DNA of 64,000 nucleotides from Candidatus Butyricicoccus avistercoris (GCA_019113005.1 DXIE01000032.1:1-64000), one strand, 5' to 3'; counted from the stretch's first letter, positions 1 through 8,318 are shown. Program-made: numbers and translations. Notes: generated by a model not told the origin, from the letters alone.

Positions 1-33
1 CAAACAGGGGTTCGATTCCCCTACGGGTCACCA
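1..33 (+). tRNA. tRNA 3' end (partial, identity unknown)
   Basis: Only the T arm (stem AGGGG/CCCCT around TTCGATT), the 3' acceptor strand ACGGGTC, the discriminator A and an encoded CCA are in the window. The anticodon lies to the left, so the amino acid cannot be read. The acceptor strand equals that of tRNA-Glu at 24096 but the T stem differs, so it is not the same gene. Confidence 0.85.
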
Positions 34-43
34 CAAAAAAGTC

Positions 44-72
44 TTGACAAATTATAGCTTATGTGTTAAACT
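44..72 (+). promoter_or_regulatory. Sigma-A promoter for 5S rRNA
   Basis: TTGACA at 44-49, a 17-bp spacer and TAAACT at 67-72 with an upstream TG (extended -10). The start would fall near 79, about 30 nt before the 5S gene, so this 5S-tRNA unit can be transcribed on its own. Confidence 0.6.
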
Positions 73-108
73 GATTAAGCTGTAATAAGAAGCAGCACAA
101 AAAAGTAA

Positions 109-224
<116 letters not shown>

Positions 225-232
225 ACAAATAT

Positions 233-308
233 TCCTCAATAGCTCAGTCGGTAGAGCATGCGGCTGTTAACCGCAGGGTCGTTGGTTCGAGTCCAACTTG
301 AGGAGCCA
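233..308 (+). tRNA. tRNA-Asn (GTT)
   Basis: Full cloverleaf with acceptor TCCTCAA/TTGAGGA and encoded CCA. The anticodon loop reads CTGTTAA, giving anticodon GTT. It starts 9 nt after the 5S rRNA and is very likely in the same transcript. Confidence 0.97.
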
Positions 309-316
309 ATTAACGG

Positions 317-355
317 AATTTGCCGCTACTATTTATGGTGGCGGCAAATTTTCTA
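317..355 (+). terminator. Hairpin terminator after tRNA-Asn
   Basis: A 10-bp perfect stem (AATTTGCCGC at 317-326 with GCGGCAAATT at 341-350) followed by TTCTATTT. The T tract is imperfect, so read-through into the next tRNA is possible. Confidence 0.6.
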
Positions 356-362
356 TTTATTC

Positions 363-439
363 GGGCCCTTAGCTCAGTTGGTTAGAGCAGACGGCTCATA
401 ACCGTCCGGTCTTGGGTTCGAGTCCCTGAGGGCCCACCA
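363..439 (+). tRNA. tRNA (CAT): probably tRNA-Ile2, possibly elongator Met
   Basis: Cloverleaf with acceptor GGGCCCT/AGGGCCC and encoded CCA; the anticodon loop is CTCATAA. The D and anticodon arms (TTAGCTCAGTTGG, ACGGCTCATAACCGT) resemble bacterial tRNA-Ile2, whose C34 becomes lysidine. The CAT tRNA at 24015 instead resembles the Bacillus elongator tRNA-Met. The Ile2 assignment is from remembered sequences. Confidence 0.9.
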
Positions 440-560
440 CTTACTTTTTTCTTTGATAAAAAGAAAAAAGTAAGCAGAAAAGAAAATATTGTTTTGATAT
501 TTTTTATATTAAAATACATAAAGTTTCTTTTGCTAGCTTTTCTTTTCAAAGAAAAGTAGA
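440..560 (+). repeat. Palindromic intergenic element with nested hairpin ends
   Basis: The left end has a 15-bp inverted repeat, CTTACTTTTTTCTTT at 440-454 against 460-474. The right end has a 9-bp one at 537-545/548-556. The right end read on the minus strand aligns with the left end through the hairpin and the following AGCAnAAAAGAAA block, so the ends are imperfect inverted repeats of each other. There is no ORF inside. This matches a REP/BIME or MITE-like element. It separates two tRNAs. Confidence 0.55.
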
Positions 561-571
561 ATACCAGATTT

Positions 572-647
572 AGGGGTATAGCTCAGCTGGTAGAGCAGCG
601 GTCTCCAAAACCGCGTGCCGTGGGTTCGATCCCTACTGCCCCTGCCA
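572..647 (+). tRNA. tRNA-Trp (CCA)
   Basis: Cloverleaf with acceptor AGGGGTA/TGCCCCT and encoded CCA; the anticodon loop CTCCAAA gives CCA. It lies just downstream of the palindromic repeat and 4 nt before tRNA-Asp. Confidence 0.97.
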
Positions 648-651
648 ATTT

Positions 652-728
652 GGCCCAGTAGCTCAGTCGGTTAGAGCGCTAGCCTGTCACGCTAGAGGTC
701 GTGGGTTCGAGCCCCATCTGGGTCGCCA
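652..728 (+). tRNA. tRNA-Asp (GTC)
   Basis: Cloverleaf with acceptor GGCCCAG/CTGGGTC and encoded CCA; the anticodon loop CTGTCAC gives GTC. Confidence 0.97.
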
Positions 729-744
729 CCTTAATTTTATATCC

Positions 745-820
745 GCTGTTATAGCTCAGCAGGCAGAGCACTTCCTTGGTAAGGAAGAGGTCGACAGTTC
801 GAATCTGTTTAACAGCTCCA
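745..820 (+). tRNA. tRNA-Thr (GGT)
   Basis: Cloverleaf with acceptor GCTGTTA/TAACAGC and encoded CCA; the anticodon stem CTTCC/GGAAG closes loop TTGGTAA, anticodon GGT. It is the last gene of the cluster before a strong terminator. Confidence 0.97.
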
Positions 821-830
821 TATACTTTAA

Positions 831-858
831 AACCAGTCCATTATGGACTGGTTTTTTT
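831..858 (+). terminator. Intrinsic terminator of the tRNA cluster
   Basis: Perfect 10-bp stem AACCAGTCCA/TGGACTGGTT with a TTA loop and a run of T. The gene on the other strand ends at 864, so it may serve both directions. Confidence 0.9.
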
Positions 859-863
859 GATAA

Positions 864-1733
864 TTATAAAAGTTGTTTTCCGATATTTAAGGTATTGTAT
901 CCGCCCATAGCATTTAAAATATTTGCAAAATACTCAGATTTTAATACAGAAATGAGAGTTCTAACTTGTGGTTTCTCTAAATCTATTTTTCTAAACACAA
1001 TATCATATTTTTCATATTTAAAATCAATAAAATCAATGCCATCAGTTTGTTTTGCAGCTTTTTGATTTCCTATTGCACAATCAAAATTGCCAGATGCAAC
1101 CGCAGCAGCAGCCTCTAGGTGTGAGCCTGCAATCTCAAATGGTTTTGCTCTTATTCCATATTTACATAATAAGCTATCAGTTAAAACTCTGATTCCACTG
1201 CCTTTTTCTCTAGCAATAAATCTGATATTATCTTTAAATAAATCTGTAAACTTTGATATATTTTTAGGATTACCTTTTTGTACATAAAATCCTACTTTTC
1301 TTTCAGCTATATGAAATGCACATATATCTTCTCCTGGAAGGAGTCTTTTAAAAAAAGGCAAATTATAAGTATCTGTTTCCAAATCCCATAAATGTGCACT
1401 AGCTGCATCAGCTTTACCTTGATACATAGCATATAAACCGTTATAGCTACCCAAATGTGTACGGACAAAATAAGGTTCGTCACAAAGATTATTAGCTTGT
1501 TCACATAATAAATCAAGCAATGCATCTTGACCACATATTATAAATTTATCGCTTGAACCATTTATAGCATGACTTTCACCTAAAACATTATTTATTTCGT
1601 CTGCACATACACGAAATTGTTTGCCCATTTTAATAGCCTTAATATTTCCACGGCGTATCATATCATAAACAGTTGTTTTTTTTATTTTTAATCTTTCTGC
1701 AACCTCTTGGACGGTCAAATAGTTCTCAGTCAT
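864..1733 (-). CDS. Molybdate/tungstate-type one-component regulator (HTH + ligand-binding domain)
   Basis: 289 aa. Residues about 5-51 (LTVQEVAERLKIKKTTVYDM... ending KQFRV) form an excisionase/MerR-like helix-turn-helix. Residues about 65-280 look like a periplasmic-binding-protein fold (PBP-like, COG1910 type), with no signal peptide, so ligand sensing would be cytoplasmic. The gene is divergent from modABC with promoters that overlap, which fits a repressor or activator of uptake that senses oxyanion or cofactor. The start is supported by AAGGAGAG upstream. The ligand is inferred from the neighbours; molybdate and tungstate cannot be told apart. Confidence 0.8.
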   Translation of the reverse strand: MTENYLTVQEVAERLKIKKTTVYDMIRRGNIKAIKMGKQFRVCADEINNVLGESHAINGSSDKFIICGQDALLDLLCEQANNLCDEPYFVRTHLGSYNGLYAMYQGKADAASAHLWDLETDTYNLPFFKRLLPGEDICAFHIAERKVGFYVQKGNPKNISKFTDLFKDNIRFIAREKGSGIRVLTDSLLCKYGIRAKPFEIAGSHLEAAAAVASGNFDCAIGNQKAAKQTDGIDFIDFKYEKYDIVFRKIDLEKPQVRTLISVLKSEYFANILNAMGGYNTLNIGKQLL

Positions 1734-1758
1734 TAAAAATCTCTCCTTTTGCAGTATT

Positions 1759-1788
1759 ATTTTATCATAATCTTGTATTGCTTGACAA
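1759..1788 (-). promoter_or_regulatory. Divergent promoter for the HTH regulator
   Basis: On the minus strand TTGTCA (1788-1783), an 18-bp spacer and TAAAAT (1764-1759) with a TG extension. Its -35 box overlaps the -35 of the modA promoter on the other strand, so the two polymerases would compete. Confidence 0.5.
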
Positions 1789-1810
1789 ATAATTTGCTGT
1801 CTAGTATAAT
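1782..1810 (+). promoter_or_regulatory. Consensus sigma-A promoter of modABC
   Basis: Perfect TTGACA (1782-1787), 17-bp spacer, perfect TATAAT (1805-1810). A consensus promoter on a scarcity-induced transporter argues for strong repression by a bound regulator. Confidence 0.85.
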
Positions 1811-1860
1811 AAACAAAACTAAATAAAACTAAACTAAACTTAACTGAAATGAAGTGAAAC
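1811..1860 (+). repeat. Five imperfect 10-bp tandem repeats in the modA leader
   Basis: Reading in tens from 1811: AAACAAAACT, AAATAAAACT, AAACTAAACT, TAACTGAAAT, GAAGTGAAAC. The period equals one helical turn and the array runs from the -10 box to the start codon. It occupies the place where a Shine-Dalgarno would be, and only a weak one is visible. Confidence 0.6.
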
Positions 1861-1861
1861 T

Positions 1862-2635
1862 ATGAAAAAATTATTGTCCACAGCCTGTGCATTATTTATG
1901 TTTGCAAATATTACTGCATGTAAGTATAGTAATGACTCAACTGAAACAACAACATTGACTGTATTTGCAGCTGCATCTATGACTGAAACTATGGAACAAA
2001 TAGCTGATATTTATGAAAATGATAACAAAAATATAAATATCGAATTTAATTTTGATTCATCAGGCACTTTAAAAACTCAAATAGAACAAGGTGCAGTTTG
2101 TGATATATTTATATCGGCAGCTCAAAAACAAATGAATGAGCTTGAAAAAGATTTTGTAAATACTGATTCAAGAGTTGATTTATTAGAAAATAAAGTTGTA
2201 ATGATTGTTCCAGAAAACTCAGATAGTGATATAACTTCATTTGAAGATGTAAAATCAGCAAATTTAATATCACTTGGTAATTCTGACGTACCAGTAGGGC
2301 AATATTCAGAGCAAATTTTTAAATCCTTAAGTTTGTGGGACGAATTAAATAATGGTAATAAAATAAGCTTTGCATCAAACGTAAAAGAAGTTGTTTCACA
2401 AGTTGCAAGTGCGTCGGTTGACTGTGGCGTTGTTTATGCAACAGATGTAACAAAAGATAGCAAGGTGAAAATTGTAGCAGATGCACCAGAAGGCAGCTGT
2501 GACCCAGCAGTTTATCCAGCCGCTGTATTAAAAACAAGTGAAAATCAAACTGAGGCACAAAAATTTCTTGATTTTCTTTCCGAAGATGAATGTAAAAATA
2601 TTTTTTCTGAGGCTGGATTTACCCCTTTAACATAA
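1862..2635 (+). CDS. modA: Molybdate ABC transporter substrate-binding lipoprotein
   Basis: 257 aa. The N-terminal signal peptide ends in a lipobox (ITAC, Cys20), so the protein is anchored outside the membrane. The mature part has the ModA pattern: LTVFAAASMTETM near residue 35, then NFDSSGTLKTQIEQGA with the Ser that contacts the oxyanion, and a late DCGVVYATDV segment. It delivers MoO4 or WO4 to ModB. It is the first gene of modABC. The ribosome binding site is weak, because the region before the ATG is made of AAACT-type repeats. Confidence 0.93.
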   Translation: MKKLLSTACALFMFANITACKYSNDSTETTTLTVFAAASMTETMEQIADIYENDNKNINIEFNFDSSGTLKTQIEQGAVCDIFISAAQKQMNELEKDFVNTDSRVDLLENKVVMIVPENSDSDITSFEDVKSANLISLGNSDVPVGQYSEQIFKSLSLWDELNNGNKISFASNVKEVVSQVASASVDCGVVYATDVTKDSKVKIVADAPEGSCDPAVYPAAVLKTSENQTEAQKFLDFLSEDECKNIFSEAGFTPLT

Positions 2636-2645
2636 TTTATAATAA

Positions 2646-2680
2646 GCACAGGCAGAAAATAACTGTCTGTGCTTTTGTTT
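2646..2680 (+). terminator. Attenuator hairpin between modA and modB
   Basis: Stem GCACAGGCAG/CTGTCTGTGC (one G-U) with a 7-nt loop, then TTTTGTTT. A partial terminator here would yield more ModA than ModBC, as is common for binding-protein transporters. Confidence 0.7.
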
Positions 2681-2700
2681 AGTATATAAGGAGAATATTT

Positions 2701-3366
2701 ATGGATTTATTTCCGCTCTATAATTCGCTTAGAATAGCTTTAATTTCTACTTTAATAACATTTTTTTTGGGTATTTTTGCAGCATATTATATTGCAAAAG
2801 CACCAAGATTATTAAAAGGTATTTTAGACTGTGTTTTAACACTTCCAATGGTTTTACCGCCGACAGTAGTCGGTTTTTTCCTGCTGATTATAATTTCACC
2901 TAATGGTATAATTGGAAAATACCTATTTGAGTGGTATAATTTAAGAATAACTATGACTTGGTATGCAGCTATATTGTCAACTTCAGTAGTGGCTTTTCCG
3001 CTTATGTATCGTACAGCAAGAGGTGCTTTTGAAAGCTTTGATAAAAATCTATTATATGCAGGTCAAACACTGGGGTTGTCTAATACATATATCTTTTGGA
3101 AAATTATAATGCCAACATGTAAGCAAGGTATCTTAGCAGGCGGAGTATTAGCATTTGCAAGAGGACTTGGCGAATATGGTGCAACAAGTATGGTGGCAGG
3201 TTATACACCTAATAGAACAGCTACTATTTCAACAACTGTTTATCAGCTTTGGAGAGAATCAAATGATGCTTTAGCTTATAAATGGGTGTTAATAAATTTA
3301 TTTATATCGCTTGCTGTACTACTTGCGGTTAACTTGCTTGAAAAAAATCAGAAAAGGGGGAATTAA
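2701..3366 (+). CDS. modB: Molybdate ABC transporter permease
   Basis: 221 aa with about five to six hydrophobic helices. The cytoplasmic EAA loop (GLSNTYIFWKIIMP, then GGVLAFARGLGEYGAT around residues 142-180) is the ModB/CysT-type ATPase docking site. It forms the membrane channel with ModC and ModA. AAGGAGA lies 6 nt before the ATG. It follows modA through a 65-nt gap with an attenuator and precedes modC by 2 nt. Confidence 0.95.
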   Translation: MDLFPLYNSLRIALISTLITFFLGIFAAYYIAKAPRLLKGILDCVLTLPMVLPPTVVGFFLLIIISPNGIIGKYLFEWYNLRITMTWYAAILSTSVVAFPLMYRTARGAFESFDKNLLYAGQTLGLSNTYIFWKIIMPTCKQGILAGGVLAFARGLGEYGATSMVAGYTPNRTATISTTVYQLWRESNDALAYKWVLINLFISLAVLLAVNLLEKNQKRGN

Positions 3367-3368
3367 AA

Positions 3369-4403
3369 ATGCTTGAAGTAAATATCACAAAAAAACTCAG
3401 AGCATTTACCTTAGATGTAAACTTTAAAGCAGATAATAATGCCCTTGCACTGCTTGGTCAGTCTGGTTCTGGTAAATCTATGACATTAAAATGTATTGCA
3501 GGTGTAGAAAAGCCTGACAGTGGTAAAATAGTTCTTGATGGTGAAATTTTATATGATTCTACACAGGGGATATGTTTGCCACCACAAAAACGAAGAATAG
3601 GACTATTATTTCAAAACTATGCATTATTTCCAATGATGACACTACTTCAAAATGTAATGTCAGGCTGTAAACAGATACCAAGAAAAGCAAGAAAAGCACA
3701 TGCATTAGAGCTTATAAAAAGATTTGGTTTAGAAGGCTTTGAAAATACATATCCAAATAAACTATCTGGTGGAGAGCAACAAAGAGCTGCACTAGCAAGA
3801 ATGCTTGCAGCTAATCCTAGACTTTTGCTTTTTGATGAGCCTTTTTCTGCACTTGATACTCATTTAAGAAGACAATTAAGCCAAATGACAGCCGATGTAC
3901 TTAGAAATTATGATGGTTCAGCTATTGTTGTTTCGCATGACTGTGCAGAAGCGTTTAGATTATGCCCTCAAATTGCAGTCATGGAGAAAGGTAAAATAAC
4001 CGCTCATAAAGATAGAGTATCTTTATTTAAAGCACCAGAAACAGTTGCAGCGGCTAAACTTATAGGTTGTGAAAATATTTTGCCTGTGAGAACAGGTGAA
4101 AAAAATGTTATCGTATCTAATTTAGGCATTATTGTAGATAAAATAAAACCAGATGAGATAACAGCAATAGGTTTGCCAGCAAATGCTATACATATAGATA
4201 ATAATGGTGAATACAAATTTAATGCTACGGTTATACAAATTATAAACTCACCATATGAAGTTACATTGGTTTTAAATATGGATTATAGCAAATATGATAT
4301 TTTTTGCAGTTTACCAAACAGTGTAGAAATACCAAAATTATATTCAAATATAACTTTTTCGTTTGATAAGAAAGATATATTTTTTCTTAAGGGGGGTAAT
4401 TAA
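3369..4403 (+). CDS. modC: Molybdate ABC transporter ATP-binding protein
   Basis: 344 aa. Walker A is GQSGSGKS (residues 30-37), the signature LSGGE is at 132-136 and Walker B LLLFDEP at 152-158, with a switch His in VVSHD. The region after about 235 resembles the ModC/TOBE-type regulatory domain but is divergent. It powers ModB. The 2-nt gap from modB implies translational coupling. Confidence 0.93.
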   Translation: MLEVNITKKLRAFTLDVNFKADNNALALLGQSGSGKSMTLKCIAGVEKPDSGKIVLDGEILYDSTQGICLPPQKRRIGLLFQNYALFPMMTLLQNVMSGCKQIPRKARKAHALELIKRFGLEGFENTYPNKLSGGEQQRAALARMLAANPRLLLFDEPFSALDTHLRRQLSQMTADVLRNYDGSAIVVSHDCAEAFRLCPQIAVMEKGKITAHKDRVSLFKAPETVAAAKLIGCENILPVRTGEKNVIVSNLGIIVDKIKPDEITAIGLPANAIHIDNNGEYKFNATVIQIINSPYEVTLVLNMDYSKYDIFCSLPNSVEIPKLYSNITFSFDKKDIFFLKGGN

Positions 4404-4410
4404 CAAAAAA

Positions 4411-4442
4411 TTCACCCCAAATACTAAAAATTGCAGTATAAT
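4411..4442 (+). promoter_or_regulatory. Possible promoter of the two-component operon
   Basis: TATAAT at 4437-4442, with no good -35 (TTCACC at 4411, 20-bp spacing). A GGGG...CCCC hairpin (about 4393-4419) lies just upstream without a T tract. Weak evidence; transcription may also read through from modC. Confidence 0.3.
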
Positions 4443-4480
4443 GAATAAGTATATTCTAGACAAAAAGGAATGATATTTAT

Positions 4481-5161
4481 ATGTCTAAAAAAATTCTAAT
4501 TGTAGAAGATGATGACAATATTAGAGAGTTACTTCGTTTATATCTTGAAAGAGAAGGTTTTCAGATTTCTGAGGCAGAAAATGGTGCAGTAGGATTGTCG
4601 ACTTGGAAAGCAGAAAATCCAGATATGATGCTTTTAGATGTTATGATGCCTGTAATGGACGGTTGGCAGGTTTGCAAAGAAATTCGTGCGTCAGGCTCTA
4701 CTATGCCTATAATTATGATTACTGCTAAGGGTGAAACCATGGATAAGGTATCTGGTTTAGAGCTTGGTGCAGATGATTATATTGTAAAGCCTCTTGAGAT
4801 GAGAGAGGTTATTGCACGAGTTCGTGCGGTTTTCAGAAGATTTGCAGGAGATGATACAGGCAAATTAACATTTGATAAACTTACTATTGATAAACAAGCA
4901 TATGACCTTGTGATAAATGGCAAGCGTGTAGATGCTCCGCCAAAGGAAATAGAACTTTTATATTTCCTTGCACAAAGTCCAAATAGAGTTTTTACTCGTG
5001 CACAGCTTTTAGATGATGTATGGGGTTTTGATTACTATGGTGACACAAGAACAGTTGATGTACATGTAAAGCGACTTAGAGAAAAACTTGAAGGCGTTTC
5101 GGACAAGTGGGAGCTTAAAACCGTTTGGGGTGTAGGCTATAAGTTTGAAACCAAGGGGTAA
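4481..5161 (+). CDS. OmpR/PhoB-family response regulator
   Basis: 226 aa. The receiver domain (1-115) has acidic residues at 10-12, phosphoacceptor Asp53 (MLLDVMMP) and a conserved Lys in IVKPLE. The C-terminal winged helix (about 130-225) ends with the typical RTVDVHVKRLREKL and GVGYKF motifs. It should be phosphorylated by the kinase that starts 9 nt downstream and bind DNA as a dimer. Targets are unknown; the following htrA gene is a plausible one. Confidence 0.93.
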   Translation: MSKKILIVEDDDNIRELLRLYLEREGFQISEAENGAVGLSTWKAENPDMMLLDVMMPVMDGWQVCKEIRASGSTMPIIMITAKGETMDKVSGLELGADDYIVKPLEMREVIARVRAVFRRFAGDDTGKLTFDKLTIDKQAYDLVINGKRVDAPPKEIELLYFLAQSPNRVFTRAQLLDDVWGFDYYGDTRTVDVHVKRLREKLEGVSDKWELKTVWGVGYKFETKG

Positions 5162-5170
5162 TATATAATT

Positions 5171-6643
5171 ATGGACAAACAAAGTTTTTTTCTTAGAAAT
5201 TACTTAGCACATAGTATCTTGATATTATTTGCATTTTTGGTTGCAGGTAGTGTATTTACTCAGCAATTTGGTTTATATATTCAGTCTGAAAAACAAAAAC
5301 AGTTACAGTCTACGGTCATTTCTGTTGCGAGTCAAACCGCTGTTGCTACATCAGAGCCAGAAAATAAGCTTGTAAGAGAGCTTTATAATGTATATATTTC
5401 TCAAATAGCTGATAGTGATGATGTAAGAATATTAGTCACTGATTTATTTGGAAATGCCGTTTTTGATGCAGCACCAAAGGAAGCTAAATCTCTTTTATCA
5501 GAAAAAGTAGATGAGATGAGTGTATTACAATTAAAGAAAACAGGCGAGTTTAATTCAAAAGGTACATTAGGAAATATATTGCCTGAAGAAAGCTATATTT
5601 CGGGTGCAGTATGCAGAGATGATAATGAAAATCCGATAGCACTTGTATATGTAAGCTCACCTTATAGCGTAGTAGAACATATGATGGATAATGTTTCTCG
5701 TATGTTTGTGTTAATTTTAGTTTGCACATTAGCCGCAGCACTTGTAATATCATATTTTATATCAGCTAGAATGACACAGCCACTTAAAATTATGGCAATG
5801 GCAGCAAAAGAATATGCGGCTGGTAATTTTGATATAAGAGTACCAGAGGATAATCACTGCACAGAGATAGATGAGCTTGCAGTATCATTTAATAATATGG
5901 CAAGAGATTTAGCACAGCTTGATGAGCTTACAAGAGGCTTTATTGGCAATGTATCACATGAGTTTAAAACCCCTATGACAACAATAGGTGGTTTTGTTGA
6001 TGGAATGTTAGACGGTACAATACCAAAAGACCAACAAGAAAAATATTTGCGTATTATTTCTGAAGAAGTAAAACGTCTTAGCAGAATGGTAATTCGTATG
6101 CTTGATGCTGCTAAAATACAATCTGGCGAGCTTATTTTAAATACTGCACCATTTGACTTTACAGAAATGACAAGTCAAATAGCATTGTCATTTGAGCAAA
6201 AAATAGTTCAAAAAAATCTGCATGTTGATATTGATTTTGAAGATAATTTGATGGTCAATGGTGATAGAGACCATATTTTCAGAGCCGTTTATAACTTGGT
6301 AGATAATGCAGTTAAGTTTGTAGACCAAGGCGGTAAACTAACAATGAAAGCGTATGCAAACGGTAATTTTTGTGAATTTGCAATAAAAAATACAGGTACA
6401 GGCATTTCACCAGAGGATATACCTCATGTGTTTGATAGATTTTATAAAACCGACCGCTCAAGAAATCTTGACAGGTCTGGTGCTGGATTAGGGCTTTATA
6501 TAGTGAAAAATATAATAAATTTACATGGAGGAGATATTTCTGTAAGGTCTGATGGAGGAGAAACAGAGTTTTCCTTATCACTTCCTTTAATGGATAAAAA
6601 AGCTGTCGCTAATTTCATGAATTCTTCACAAAGTGAACAATAA
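5171..6643 (+). CDS. Membrane sensor histidine kinase
   Basis: 490 aa. TM1 is at about 12-34, an extracellular sensor region at 35-175 and TM2 at about 177-198, then a HAMP domain (199-252). HisKA carries phosphoacceptor His263 (VSHEFKTP), and the HATPase has N box NLVDNAVKF and G box GAGLGLYIVK. This is PhoR/WalK-like architecture without PAS. It is the partner of the upstream regulator. The signal is unknown; the position before htrA suggests an envelope cue. Confidence 0.93.
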   Translation: MDKQSFFLRNYLAHSILILFAFLVAGSVFTQQFGLYIQSEKQKQLQSTVISVASQTAVATSEPENKLVRELYNVYISQIADSDDVRILVTDLFGNAVFDAAPKEAKSLLSEKVDEMSVLQLKKTGEFNSKGTLGNILPEESYISGAVCRDDNENPIALVYVSSPYSVVEHMMDNVSRMFVLILVCTLAAALVISYFISARMTQPLKIMAMAAKEYAAGNFDIRVPEDNHCTEIDELAVSFNNMARDLAQLDELTRGFIGNVSHEFKTPMTTIGGFVDGMLDGTIPKDQQEKYLRIISEEVKRLSRMVIRMLDAAKIQSGELILNTAPFDFTEMTSQIALSFEQKIVQKNLHVDIDFEDNLMVNGDRDHIFRAVYNLVDNAVKFVDQGGKLTMKAYANGNFCEFAIKNTGTGISPEDIPHVFDRFYKTDRSRNLDRSGAGLGLYIVKNIINLHGGDISVRSDGGETEFSLSLPLMDKKAVANFMNSSQSEQ

Positions 6644-6716
6644 ACATGCACACTAGAGCGATACAATAACACCATCAAAGGAAAACAAGTTACATACAGA
6701 AAGGACGCTGTTTTAT

Positions 6717-8219
6717 ATGAATACAAATTTTAATAATGACCCTAATTTAAATAATACACAAAATCAGACACCAAACAATATGCCAAACCAGTCTGATGAG
6801 CCTATCGTAAATCAAAATGAGACTAATGAGCAAACACAGTATCAAACACCATATCATGCATCAAATGATACTCAAAACAATGGTGGATACAATCCATTTG
6901 AAAAGAACACACAAAGTTATACAACATATGAGCAGTGGCAGGCACAGCAAAACGCTGCTAATGTGAAGAAACATCGCAAGATTAGCAAAAAGCCATTTAT
7001 TGCTGTTGGTTGTGTAGCTGCGGCAGCTGCAATTTTCTTAGGCGGTTTAGCAGTGGGTTCTAACGGTTTGTCAGTAGTAGGAAATAACAGCTCTGTTAGC
7101 AGTAGTTCAAACAAAGACTTACCTACATTAACCATCTCAAGCACACCAAAGGATAACTCAACCGCTGCTGATGGTGAAGTATTAACAGGAAAGCAGATTT
7201 TTGATAAGCTTGACCAATCTGTTGTTGCAATACAGAGCATGGACGCAACTGGTCAAGCGGCATCATCTGGTTCTGGTGTGGTAATGAGCAAAGATGGTTA
7301 TATTGTAACCAATGCTCATGTTATCAATGATGAAGATACAAATCAGCCAATGAGCAATATATCAGTTTTATTCTCTGATGGTTCACAGCTTGCGGCTACT
7401 GTTGTTGGTAGTGATACACAAACAGACTTAGCTGTTATTAAGGTTACACCAGAAAAGGATTTAGTTCCAGCTGAATTTGGCGATTCTGATAGCTTACAAG
7501 TAGGTGAAATTGCTTATGCAATCGGTTCTCCTGGAGGAGTACAGCTTGCAAACACTATGACAGATGGTATTATCTCTGCTATAAATCGTGATATTACTGT
7601 AAATGACAGAGTTATGAGCCTTATTCAGACAAACGTAACAATTAACCCTGGTAACTCTGGCGGTGCACTTATTAACCAGTATGGTCAAGTAATCGGCATT
7701 ACATCTGCAAAGCTTGGCATTAGCTATTATGAAGGTCTAGGTTTTGCAATTCCAATTAACTCTGCAAAGGAAATTGTTGATGAGCTGATTGTTAATGGTT
7801 ATATTGCAGGTCGTCCATCTATCGGTATTACAGGCGGTGTAATCTCTGAGCAAATGGCACAGTTTAGAAATCTGCCTATGGGTGTAAAGATAGCATCTAT
7901 TGATTCTCGTGCTAAGGCTGCATCTGAAGGTTTAATGGTAGGCGATGTTATTACTGCTGTAAATGGTACTAAAATCACTACAATGGACGAAATAAACGAA
8001 ATCAAGGAAAATATGAAGGCTGGCGATAAGCTAAAACTTACTGTTTACCGTCCATCACAGCAAAAGAGCTTAGATGTTACTATTACATTAACAGATGCTC
8101 ATGACCTTGAAGGTACAGACCCTGCAACTCAGCAGCAACAACAGCAGCAGTATAATTATAATCAAGGAAATAATGGTAACACATATATTGACCCATTCCA
8201 ATATTTCTTTGGATATTAA
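6717..8219 (+). CDS. htrA: HtrA/DegP-type membrane serine protease
   Basis: 500 aa. A 92-residue Asn/Gln-rich cytoplasmic head precedes one TM helix (about 93-115), which puts the protease outside. The trypsin-like triad is His201 (TNAHV), Asp237 (TDLAV) and Ser314 (PGNSGG). One PDZ domain covers about 370-465 (EGLMVGDVITAVNG). The tail is Gln-rich with seven consecutive Gln. It degrades or refolds damaged exported proteins. It lies 73 nt after the kinase with AAAGGA before the ATG and may share its transcript. Confidence 0.93.
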   Translation: MNTNFNNDPNLNNTQNQTPNNMPNQSDEPIVNQNETNEQTQYQTPYHASNDTQNNGGYNPFEKNTQSYTTYEQWQAQQNAANVKKHRKISKKPFIAVGCVAAAAAIFLGGLAVGSNGLSVVGNNSSVSSSSNKDLPTLTISSTPKDNSTAADGEVLTGKQIFDKLDQSVVAIQSMDATGQAASSGSGVVMSKDGYIVTNAHVINDEDTNQPMSNISVLFSDGSQLAATVVGSDTQTDLAVIKVTPEKDLVPAEFGDSDSLQVGEIAYAIGSPGGVQLANTMTDGIISAINRDITVNDRVMSLIQTNVTINPGNSGGALINQYGQVIGITSAKLGISYYEGLGFAIPINSAKEIVDELIVNGYIAGRPSIGITGGVISEQMAQFRNLPMGVKIASIDSRAKAASEGLMVGDVITAVNGTKITTMDEINEIKENMKAGDKLKLTVYRPSQQKSLDVTITLTDAHDLEGTDPATQQQQQQQYNYNQGNNGNTYIDPFQYFFGY

Positions 8220-8258
8220 TAAAATTTAGCTTTCTTTTTCATTTTTTTCTTTCTTTTT

Positions 8259-8293
8259 ACTGCGGTAGGTTATGACATCTGCCGCAGTTTTTA
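8259..8293 (+). terminator. Terminator after htrA
   Basis: Stem ACTGCGGTAG/CTGCCGCAGT (one G-U) with a 10-nt loop, followed by TTTTAT. Confidence 0.75.
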
Positions 8294-8318
8294 TCTGTTT
8301 TAGAAAGGATATTAATAT

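Noticed and set aside
1811..1861. Molybdenum-cofactor riboswitch upstream of modA
   Set aside because: The leader is only about 45 nt of low-complexity repeats, too short and unstructured for that riboswitch.
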